The notes below the pieces were generated by a model. It was not told the origin of the DNA and did no database searches. It worked only from the letters and a program-made list of their open reading frames with translations. A DNA stretch of 64,000 nucleotides from JASLEW01 sp963732005 (lineage in GTDB: Bacteria > Acidobacteriota > Thermoanaerobaculia > Multivoradales > UBA5704), in contig CAVSXT010000003.1 in assembly GCA_963732005.1 (NCBI GenBank), positions 1,488,001 through 1,552,000 on the forward strand, given 5' to 3'. Below are positions 36,675 through 43,229 of this stretch, one piece after another. The position numbers and the translations under genes were made by a program. Position 1 is the first letter of the stretch, and each line of letters starts with the position of its first letter.

Positions 36675-37967
36675 TCAGTTCGCCGCGCCGCCGCCGGTTC
36701 GCGGGTCCGCGGCAGCCGCGTCCTGGTGGTCGAGGGCTGCTGCGTCCGTGGCTCGATGGGCTGCCGGGTCGCCGGTCAGCCGGTCCAGCAAGGGCCAGAG
36801 GCGGGCGCGGAACCGTTCCGGCGTGAACCGTTGCTCGAGCCGCCGGCGTCCGGCTTCGCCCATGGCGCGGGCCGCTGCCGGAAAGGCGAGCAGGCGGCCC
36901 AGGGCGGCGGCGATCTCTTCGACGTCGAGCGGGTCCACCAGCAGCCCGGTTTCCCCGTCCACGACGATCTCCGCGGCGGCGCCGGCGCGCGCCGCGACGC
37001 ATGGCTTGCCCGCCCGCATTGCTTCGAGATAGACCAGTCCGAAGCCTTCGCCGCGGCTGGGCATGGCGAATGCCGCGGCGCGGGCATAGAGCTCGGCCAG
37101 GGTGGCCTCGCTGACGAAGCCGGTGAACAGCACCTGGCCGGAGACCCCCAGCGCCGCCGCCAGCGCCTCCAGGCGGGGGCGGTCGCCGCCGTCGCCGGCG
37201 ACGACCAGGCGCGGCGGGCCGCCAGGCGCCGGCGGGTGGGGCAGGGCCGCCTGGTCGGCTGACGGCAGCGACCTGGAGCCGCCAGCGGTTGGCGGGCCGG
37301 CGGCGCGCATCGCGGCGGTCAGCCGGGGCAGCGCCTGCAGGAGTTGGTCATGTCCCTTGTAGCGTTCGGTTGCTGCCATGCGCCCGACGATCAGCAGGTA
37401 GCCTTGTCCGGCGCGGTCCAGGAGCGCCGCGTCGACCGCGCCGGCCGGTTGCCGTTCTTCGAGGCACAGCGGCAGCACCTCCACCGGCCCGAAGTCGGCG
37501 TTCGCCGCCCGCGCCGCGGCGAGCGTATGGTTGGAGGTGGCCAGCCGGATGGTGGCGCGCCGCAGGGCGCGGGCGCGGAGGCCCGACAGGCGCCGCCAGA
37601 CCTCGATGCCATAGATGGCCACCAGGTACGGAGCGCGCAGCGGCGCCGGCAGCCAGGCCTGCACCCGCGCCGGTCCCAGCAGGTCGTAGACGCAAGCCAC
37701 CCGCCGGTGGGCGATCTGCCGGCGCCAGACGGCGATGGCGAGCGCGCCCTGACGGCCGGAGAAGCCCTGCGCCACCGCGCCGGCGGCGTGCCCGGTGAAG
37801 CCGTCCAGCCCGCCCAGCGAGAAGAGGCGCCAGTCGATGCCGTGCTCTTTGGCGAAGGCGGCGCTGCCGGCGGCCAGTAGCCTGCCGGCCAGCGCCCGGC
37901 CGCCGCCGTCGAGCTCGAGCCCGGCGGAGACGAACATCAGGTCGCGTCGAGATGGTTTTGCCTGCAT
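36675..37967 (-). CDS. Glycosyltransferase family 4
   Basis: The 430-residue GT4 begins LMFVSAGLELDGGGRALAGRLL, then LLIVGRMAATERYKGHDQLL, LVVAGDGGDRPRLEALAA, and AMPSRGEGFGLVYLEAMRAGKPCVAA with the donor motif. A Pro/Gly-rich insertion of about 25 residues separates the two Rossmann domains. First gene of the long minus-strand run, so the operon promoter should lie in 37968-38334. No good Shine-Dalgarno is visible at ATG 37967; an in-frame extension upstream lacks family similarity. Confidence 0.9.
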   Translation of the reverse strand: MQAKPSRRDLMFVSAGLELDGGGRALAGRLLAAGSAAFAKEHGIDWRLFSLGGLDGFTGHAAGAVAQGFSGRQGALAIAVWRRQIAHRRVACVYDLLGPARVQAWLPAPLRAPYLVAIYGIEVWRRLSGLRARALRRATIRLATSNHTLAAARAANADFGPVEVLPLCLEERQPAGAVDAALLDRAGQGYLLIVGRMAATERYKGHDQLLQALPRLTAAMRAAGPPTAGGSRSLPSADQAALPHPPAPGGPPRLVVAGDGGDRPRLEALAAALGVSGQVLFTGFVSEATLAELYARAAAFAMPSRGEGFGLVYLEAMRAGKPCVAARAGAAAEIVVDGETGLLVDPLDVEEIAAALGRLLAFPAAARAMGEAGRRRLEQRFTPERFRARLWPLLDRLTGDPAAHRATDAAALDHQDAAAADPRTGGGAAN

Positions 37968-38334
37968 CGGAGCCGGGTGGCTTCGTTTTTCGTGACGGCT
38001 GCTCAGGTAGGCGACCCCCCGGGGGACGGGCAGCCGCAGCCGCAGGCTCCCCGGTCCGGCAAATCGAACAGATCTGGCGGAAATAAAGCTACTGCGGACT
38101 TCAGGATGGGCACGTCCGTGCGGCGACCTCGACCTCCGGCAGTGGTGGCGGCCCGATTCTCCCAGAAGAACGGCCGTTCGCGCAACTACGGCCGCCGAAC
38201 GGTGGTGTCCCCTGACCACCGACACCGGCTACCTGTGGTTCTTCAGCTCCGGATACCTACCGCCGCCGATCATGGCGGCGCCGGTCTACGGCAACCGACC
38301 GACTGTCGCCAGCCTGGGGGCCAGTCGTGGCGCC
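37968..38334. other. Non-coding stretch upstream of the long glycan operon
   Basis: 367 bases without a convincing gene. It should contain the promoter of the minus-strand operon; AT-richer DNA lies at 38060-38095, but I see no good -35/-10 pair. The only coding-like trace is a short plus-strand remnant around 38209-38256 (separate entry). Confidence 0.5.
38209..38256 (+). pseudogene. Remnant of a secreted-protein C-terminal motif
   Basis: The plus frame reads PLTTDTGYLWFFSSGY, matching a motif I associate with a family of large secreted proteins in Acidobacteriota (L-T-x-D-T-G-Y-F-W-F-F). The frame runs on without the expected continuation, and there is no upstream coding sequence. If correct, it is a decayed fragment left by rearrangement next to the toxin-antitoxin genes. 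Based on memory of the motif only. Confidence 0.3.
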
Positions 38335-38532
38335 TCAGCAGGTGAAGTTCGTCTGGGGCTCATTGCCGCAGTCGGCTCTGCAGAAATTGCTGAACTGTTC
38401 GCACTGCGCGATGCAGGTGAACGTGAGGCAAGTGGAGATGCAGTGGTTTTCCTGAGAAAAGCAGTTACTAATACATGACTGCCAGGTATTTAGGGCGCTG
38501 CAGGTATGGGTCTGTCCACAGCATGTGATCAT
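38335..38532 (-). CDS. Cys-rich mini-protein (12 Cys in 65 residues), unknown
   Basis: I do not recognise it. The frame encodes 65 residues with Cys at positions 4, 5, 11, 20, 24, 31, 35, 39, 43, 50, 54 and 65. From Cys20 on, Cys pairs are mostly spaced C-x3-C (20/24, 31/35/39/43, 50/54), the spacing expected for disulfide-linked or metal-binding helices. Upstream in frame the reading stays open for 24 codons with no usable start, so it may be the C-terminal part of a longer, degraded protein. Its DNA is clearly less GC-rich than the neighbours. No ribosome-binding site is evident. It lies between the glycan operon and a toxin-antitoxin pair. Confidence 0.4.
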   Translation of the reverse strand: MITCCGQTHTCSALNTWQSCISNCFSQENHCISTCLTFTCIAQCEQFSNFCRADCGNEPQTNFTC

Positions 38533-38623
38533 TCCGATCGAAGCCGAGCAAGTTGTACTCGCAGTAGATATTGCCGGCGCATCCGGAGCATAGATGGTGG
38601 GGGTATTAGATGCCGGCCGCCCT

Positions 38624-39043
38624 TCAGCTCAGCCAGTCCTCGAGTCGCAGATCCTCGAAGGCAGCGAAATCCGATCGGTTCGCGGTCACCAGGATCAGGT
38701 CGTTTACACTCGCGATCGCGGCGATCTGGCCATCGACGAAGGTGGGCGTCCGGCCCAGAGCCAGCAGCCTGACGCGTTCCCGTGCGTGCCAGGCCGCGGC
38801 TGCCTCGTCATAAGGAAGGATGGGCAGGTCGGCCTGCACGACGGTGGCTAGATAGCCCTCGAGCTGCTCCCTGCGCCGCGATTTCGGGAGGCGCTCGCAA
38901 CCGAACTTCAACTCGTGCCAGGTGGGAGCGCCAATTCCTATAACCCCTGTATGGCGTTGCAAGCGTCCCAGTAGGCGGCGGTTTGGCGATGGCCGCACCG
39001 GTTCCGAGACGACGTTGGTGTCGAGCAGGAAGCGCAAGCTCAC
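38624..39043 (-). CDS. PIN-domain toxin (VapC/FitB-like ribonuclease)
   Basis: The 139-residue PIN endoribonuclease, toxin of a type II pair, has N-terminal LRFLLDTNVVSEPVRP with the first metal-binding Asp (residue 8), a central WHELKFGCERL containing the conserved Glu, and C-terminal TPTFVDGQIAAIASVNDLILVTAN with the third acidic residue, then DFAAFEDLRLEDW. GTG 39043 overlaps the antitoxin stop by four bases (GTGA), which fixes the start. Confidence 0.92.
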   Translation of the reverse strand: MSLRFLLDTNVVSEPVRPSPNRRLLGRLQRHTGVIGIGAPTWHELKFGCERLPKSRRREQLEGYLATVVQADLPILPYDEAAAAWHARERVRLLALGRTPTFVDGQIAAIASVNDLILVTANRSDFAAFEDLRLEDWLS

Positions 39044-39321
39044 CAGGTGAAGTCCCTGCCCGTGGAGGGATCGCGGACTCCCTCGAGCCATTCTTCGGGC
39101 TCGATCGCATTGGCCGTGAAATCCGGATGCCGGCGCAGGAAGTCCTGGTACGCCGCCATGAAGCCTCGCCTTCCCTCTCGCAGCCGCTCGAACTCCGGCA
39201 ATGCCATCAGCACCGCGATGGGCTTGCCGCGTCGAGTCAGCTCGACGGGAGCTCCGGTTTCGACCGCGCGCACGAGACCGGGCAGCTGGTCCCTTGCTTC
39301 GGCAATCGAGTATCGCTTCAC
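39040..39321 (-). CDS. Antitoxin of the Phd/YefM family
   Basis: The 93-residue antitoxin has the typical Phd/YefM N-terminal DNA-binding fold (YSIAEARDQLPGLVRAVETG; PVELTRRGKPIAVLMALPEFERL) and an acidic, Trp-containing C-terminal tail (EPEEWLEGVRDPSTGRDFTW) that would wrap the toxin. First gene of the pair, translationally coupled to the PIN toxin. It probably autoregulates through the TGTACA palindrome immediately upstream. Confidence 0.92.
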   Translation of the reverse strand: MKRYSIAEARDQLPGLVRAVETGAPVELTRRGKPIAVLMALPEFERLREGRRGFMAAYQDFLRRHPDFTANAIEPEEWLEGVRDPSTGRDFTW

Positions 39322-39346
39322 GCTGGTGTCACCTTTCTAGCCATCT

Positions 39347-39360
39347 AGATGTACATCTTA
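39347..39360 (-). promoter_or_regulatory. Palindromic operator with TGTACA core overlapping a -10 box
   Basis: The perfect 12-base palindrome AGATGTACATCT (39347-39358) lies 25 bases upstream of the antitoxin start. YefM antitoxins are known to bind palindromes with a TGTACA core. On the minus strand TAAGAT (39355-39360) is a plausible -10 hexamer overlapping it, so binding would shut the promoter off. Confidence 0.65.
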
Positions 39361-39436
39361 CCGCAGGGGCAACGACCGGGCAAGCGCGGCTTTGCGCCTG
39401 TGCGCGAGGTCGAAACGCCGCCAGCGCGCCGCTGGC

Positions 39437-41230
39437 CTACGGCTGCGCCGCCATGGCGGCTCCCAGATAGCCCTGGCGTTCCAGATGGAGCAGGATCTCC
39501 TGCGCCGCCTGCTCCGGCGAGAGCGCGCCGGCGTCGATCGTCAGCTCGGCGTCGGCGGGCTCCTCGTAGGGGTCGGAGATGCCGGTGAACTCCTTGATCA
39601 GCCCGGCCCGCGCCTTGGCGTAGAGGCCCTTGCGATCGCGCTCCTCGCAGATGGCGAGCGAGGTCGCGACGTGCACCAGCACGAAGCCGCCGCCGGGCTC
39701 GATCAGCGCCCGCACCTCCTTACGCACCGCGTCGTAGGGCGCAATCGGGGCGCAGATCGCGATACCGCCGTTCCTGGTGATCTCGGCGGCAACGAAACCG
39801 ATGCGGCGGATGTTGACGTCGCGATGCTCCTTCGAGAAGCTGAGCTCGGAGGACAGATGCTTGCGCACGATGTCGCCGTCGAGGAGCGTCACCGGCCGGC
39901 CGCCCAGCTCCATGAACTTGACCACCAGCACGTTGGCGATGGTGGATTTGCCGGCTCCCGACAGGCCGGAAAGGAAGACGGTGAAGCCCTGGCGGTGCCG
40001 CGGCGGATGGGTGCGGCGCAGCTCGTCGGCCACCTCCGGGAAGGTGAACCAGGCGGGGATCTCGCGCCCGTCGGCCAGACGCTGCCGCAGCTCGGTACCC
40101 GAGATGTCGAGCGTCCGCTTGCCGGCAGGCACCTCGTCGATCGGCAGATAGGTGTCCAGGTCCTCGACGTAGACCAGCTGCTGGAACGGCACCATCTTCA
40201 CTCCCAGCTCTTCCTCGTGGGCGCGCAGCAGCTCCTGGGCCTCGTAGGGGCCGTAGAAGGGCCGGCCCGCCTCGTCCTTGCCGGGACCGGCATGGTCGCG
40301 GCCGACGATGAAATGGGTGCAGCCGAAGTTCTTGCGGATGATGGCGTGCAGCAGGGCCTCGCGCGGACCGCCCATGCGCATGGCGAGACCCAACAGCGCC
40401 AGCTTCACGGTGTGCTGGGGGAAGCGGTGCAGGACGGCCTCGTAGCAGCGCACCCGGGTGTAGTGGTCGAGGTCGCGCGGCTTGGTCATGCCGACCGTGG
40501 GATGGATCAGCAGGTTGGCCTGCGCCTGCTTCGCGGCGCGCAGCGTCAGCTCGCAATGGGCGCGGTGCATCGGATTGCGGGTCTGGAAAGCCACCACCCG
40601 CCGCCAACCCTCGCGGGCGATCTCGGCGCGCAGCTCGGCGGGCGTCGGCCGCAGTGACCGGAAGTCGTAGTGCGCCGGCAGCTGCAACCCTTCGAGACGG
40701 CCGGCCACGAACACCGGCTGGGTGCGCTCGAGCAGATAGGCGGCGCCGGGATGCAGGAGGTCCGTGGTGCCGTAGACGGCAACGGCGTCGGCCCGGAGAT
40801 CCGGCTCCCACAGCTCCTCGACGTGGCAGGCGGCGAGCATCACGCCTTCGGGATCGCGCAGGGCGAGGACGCTGCGGCCCAGGGTCAGCGTGCTCGCCAG
40901 CTGGCGCGGCACGTCCAGGGTGATCGGGATCGGCCACAGGGTGCCGTCCGTCAGCCGCATGCGCCGGCAGACCGAATCGTGATCGGCTTGCCCCAGGAAG
41001 CCGGTCAGGGGCGAGAAGCTGCCGTTGAGCAGCAGCTCGAGGTCGCAGGTCTGCCGCGGCGTCAGGTCCCAGGAAGGCCAGTCGCGCGAGGCGTCCTTGA
41101 GCTCGGCCGCCCGCTGCGGCGCGGCCAGCAGGTCGACGAGCCTGCCGCCGTGCGGCTCGATCAAAGCATCCATGGGTCCGGCGTGCGGCGCATCCGGCGG
41201 GACGGGAAATGGCAGCAAGGTCGAAGGCAT
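39437..41230 (-). CDS. Bifunctional ATP sulfurylase / APS kinase (makes PAPS)
   Basis: Converts sulfate to APS and then to PAPS. The 597-residue fusion has an N-terminal ATP sulfurylase (PHGGRLVDLL; QTRNPMHRAH, the catalytic Q-x-R-N-P-x-H-x-x-H; FIVGRDHAGPG) and a C-terminal APS kinase from about residue 405 (P-loop FLSGLSGAGKST; LLDGDIVRKHLSSELSFSKE; RRIGFVAAEI). Both halves carry all motifs I can check. ATG 41230 has only a weak GGGGA upstream; MDALIEPHGG, 19 codons later, is an alternative start. It stands alone between the toxin-antitoxin pair and a secreted-protein gene. PAPS could feed assimilation or polysaccharide sulfation, but no sulfotransferase is recognisable in the window. Confidence 0.95.
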   Translation of the reverse strand: MPSTLLPFPVPPDAPHAGPMDALIEPHGGRLVDLLAAPQRAAELKDASRDWPSWDLTPRQTCDLELLLNGSFSPLTGFLGQADHDSVCRRMRLTDGTLWPIPITLDVPRQLASTLTLGRSVLALRDPEGVMLAACHVEELWEPDLRADAVAVYGTTDLLHPGAAYLLERTQPVFVAGRLEGLQLPAHYDFRSLRPTPAELRAEIAREGWRRVVAFQTRNPMHRAHCELTLRAAKQAQANLLIHPTVGMTKPRDLDHYTRVRCYEAVLHRFPQHTVKLALLGLAMRMGGPREALLHAIIRKNFGCTHFIVGRDHAGPGKDEAGRPFYGPYEAQELLRAHEEELGVKMVPFQQLVYVEDLDTYLPIDEVPAGKRTLDISGTELRQRLADGREIPAWFTFPEVADELRRTHPPRHRQGFTVFLSGLSGAGKSTIANVLVVKFMELGGRPVTLLDGDIVRKHLSSELSFSKEHRDVNIRRIGFVAAEITRNGGIAICAPIAPYDAVRKEVRALIEPGGGFVLVHVATSLAICEERDRKGLYAKARAGLIKEFTGISDPYEEPADAELTIDAGALSPEQAAQEILLHLERQGYLGAAMAAQP

Positions 41231-41393
41231 CGGAGGGTCCCCAGGGCGCGACCGGTCCGGCCGGCCGCACCCGATCAGGTTGGCGTCAGGGCGAGAGACA
41301 AGGCGTTCGCCAGAGAGCGAGGTGCGGCTCGACACCCGCGGCGGGACGGGTGGGCCGAGGATCGGGGGGACCGGAGAGCTTGGAGCCGGGGCG

Positions 41394-42122
41394 TCAGGGG
41401 CGCGACGGAGAGGGTTCCGGCCGGTCCACGATCACCGAGGTGATACCGGTGGCTCCAGCCGCTCCCAAGACCGGGATCAGCAGCTCCTTGCGCTCCCACC
41501 AGGCGATGACGCAGGTGCGGCAGATCTCGTCGGCGCGCTTGACGTTGTCGGGGTTCACGCGGGTGACGATGCCGTCGCAGAGGAAGCCGTTGACCCGGTT
41601 CTTCGGCTGCTTGGTGGAGGTCTCGCCGATGGTCAGGTTCTGAGCGGCGCCGAACTGCTGCGGCGTCAGCTTGATCTGGCAATCGGACGTCACCTTCGTC
41701 TTGAGGGACGGCGAGCGGGCGATCTCACGGCCGGCGCCGTCGAGCAGCACGGCGTAGTACTCGATCTCGTGGTTGCGGCTCTCCGGCTTGGGCGGCGTCA
41801 CCCAGTAGCGGCTGGAACCAACCGGGCCGGTGAAGCCCGCGGGATTGCCGGCGCCGCCGGGGACCGCAGGCAGGTCGTGCTCGAAGTCCACCCAGTAGAA
41901 GTAAGGATGGTCGGTCCACTGGAAGTACAGCCGCGCCGTGGCGCCGCCGGGCTCGCCGACGGTCGAGGCATAGATGACCTGGTTCTCGGCGACCTTGAAG
42001 CAGCCTGCCTGCTGGACCGTGATCGACGGCGCCGCCGCCCAAAGGGCCGGCACGCCAGCGGCCGCCAGGCAGAGCGCCCAGAGTGCGATGATCGAAAAGC
42101 TGCGGCAACTACACATTCTCAT
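41394..42122 (-). CDS. Secreted protein of unknown function
   Basis: I do not recognise it. The 242 residues start with an Sec-type signal (MRMCSCRSFSIIALWALCLA, cleavage probably after the A-A-A near residue 31). The mature part is rich in beta-type residues, with YFQWTDHPYFYWVDFEH and SRYWVTPPKPESRNHEIEYY, three Cys in the second half (including ICRTCVIAWWERKE), and a C-terminal hydrophobic stretch LLIPVLGAAGATGITSVIV that could be a membrane anchor. It is transcribed toward the ATP sulfurylase gene and divergent from the FkbM gene at 42299. Confidence 0.7.
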   Translation of the reverse strand: MRMCSCRSFSIIALWALCLAAAGVPALWAAAPSITVQQAGCFKVAENQVIYASTVGEPGGATARLYFQWTDHPYFYWVDFEHDLPAVPGGAGNPAGFTGPVGSSRYWVTPPKPESRNHEIEYYAVLLDGAGREIARSPSLKTKVTSDCQIKLTPQQFGAAQNLTIGETSTKQPKNRVNGFLCDGIVTRVNPDNVKRADEICRTCVIAWWERKELLIPVLGAAGATGITSVIVDRPEPSPSRP

Positions 42123-42298
42123 GGGAAGGACCCTCCCTGCGTCATCTCAATTGCGCGCACGGGGAACGCCTACAGTTTACCCCAGGACGCGGTGCGCCGT
42201 CCAATTTCTCGCGCCCGGCCCGGCGGGTGGCGCTCCTGCCGTCGCACCCGCGATTCCAGGGCCGGCGATCGCTTGCGGCCGCGCGATAGACTTTTCCT

Positions 42299-43219
42299 AT
42301 GCTAGATCTGCGCCGCCTGCTCGATGCGCTGCCACGCCGTCTGCGGCGGCAAAAGCTGCTCATGGCGCTTTACCGTGCCGGATTGGTGCAGCCGGTTCAA
42401 TGCCTGGATTTCAATCAGGGCGCCCGCGCCTGGGTGGACCTCCGTGACGCCGAATCGCGGGCCTGCTATATCTCCCGCTCCTTCTGGCCCGAGTTCCACC
42501 CGATGGTGGCCGCTTTCCTGCAGCGCGGCGGCGATCTCTTCGACGTCGGGGCCAACTTCGGGCTGGTGACCTTCGGCGTCGTGCCGCTGGTGCAGGGCCT
42601 CGGTGTCGGTTTTCATCTGTTCGAGGCGAACCCGCACATCGTCCCCCTGCTCGAGCGCAGCGCCGGGCTCTGGCCTGACGAGCGGATCCGCGCCATCCAC
42701 TGCTGCGTCACCGACCGTCCCGGCACCTCCCGGCTGACCCTGCCGGACAGCTCCTGGGGCCACGCGTTCATCGGCAGCGACGGCGAGGCGGCGCCCAATC
42801 TCGTGCTCGACGACTACATCGCCGAGCGGCGCATCGAACGCATCGCCTTCATGAAGGTGGATGTGAACGGTTTGGAACCTCTCGTCATGCGCGGCGCCGC
42901 CCGCGCGCTGGCCGCCGGGACGGTCGAAGCGGCTTTCGTCGAAGTCGCTCCGGACTCGCTCGCGGTTGCCGGGGTCAGCCCCGCAGAGCTGGTGGCCATG
43001 CTGCGCGGCTTCGGGTTCGACGCCTACTTTTGTGCCCTCTGGGAACGACCGGACCCGCATGGTTCGACCTGGGCGCGGGTGCCCGTCAACGGCACCGTCC
43101 TGCGCTTCGCCGGCGCCTGGCCGCTGCCGCCCACCTATGTCCAGGGCGACGTGATGTTCGTCCACCGGACCACGCCGCTGGCCGCGACGTTGCGCAACGC
43201 GGTCGGCGCCGGCCGTTGA
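42299..43219 (+). CDS. FkbM-family methyltransferase
   Basis: The 306-residue FkbM methyltransferase has motif I LFDVGANFGLVTFGVVPLVQ, FHLFEANPHIVPLLERSA, and IAFMKVDVNGLEPLVMRGA in place of D-V-E-G-x-E (Asn for Glu), followed by AAFVEVAP. No Shine-Dalgarno precedes ATG 42299; the start could be further in. A plus-strand singleton amid minus-strand genes, converging on the TPR protein with a ten-base gap. Role: probable sugar O-methylation. Confidence 0.88.
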   Translation: MLDLRRLLDALPRRLRRQKLLMALYRAGLVQPVQCLDFNQGARAWVDLRDAESRACYISRSFWPEFHPMVAAFLQRGGDLFDVGANFGLVTFGVVPLVQGLGVGFHLFEANPHIVPLLERSAGLWPDERIRAIHCCVTDRPGTSRLTLPDSSWGHAFIGSDGEAAPNLVLDDYIAERRIERIAFMKVDVNGLEPLVMRGAARALAAGTVEAAFVEVAPDSLAVAGVSPAELVAMLRGFGFDAYFCALWERPDPHGSTWARVPVNGTVLRFAGAWPLPPTYVQGDVMFVHRTTPLAATLRNAVGAGR

Positions 43220-43229
43220 ACGCCGCCGC

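Noticed and set aside
33176..36826. A 1216-codon open frame antisense to the flippase and AsnB genes (and similar giant frames at 15248-18553 and 10003-13071)
   Set aside because: These are long because stops are rare in GC-rich third positions. Composition is Arg/Gly/Gln-rich with no family motifs, while the opposite or alternative frames encode clear enzymes.
37977..38345. 122-codon plus-strand frame upstream of the glycan operon
   Set aside because: Low-complexity Arg/Pro/Gln composition, no ribosome-binding site and no domain. It runs in a different frame from the recognisable short remnant at 38209.
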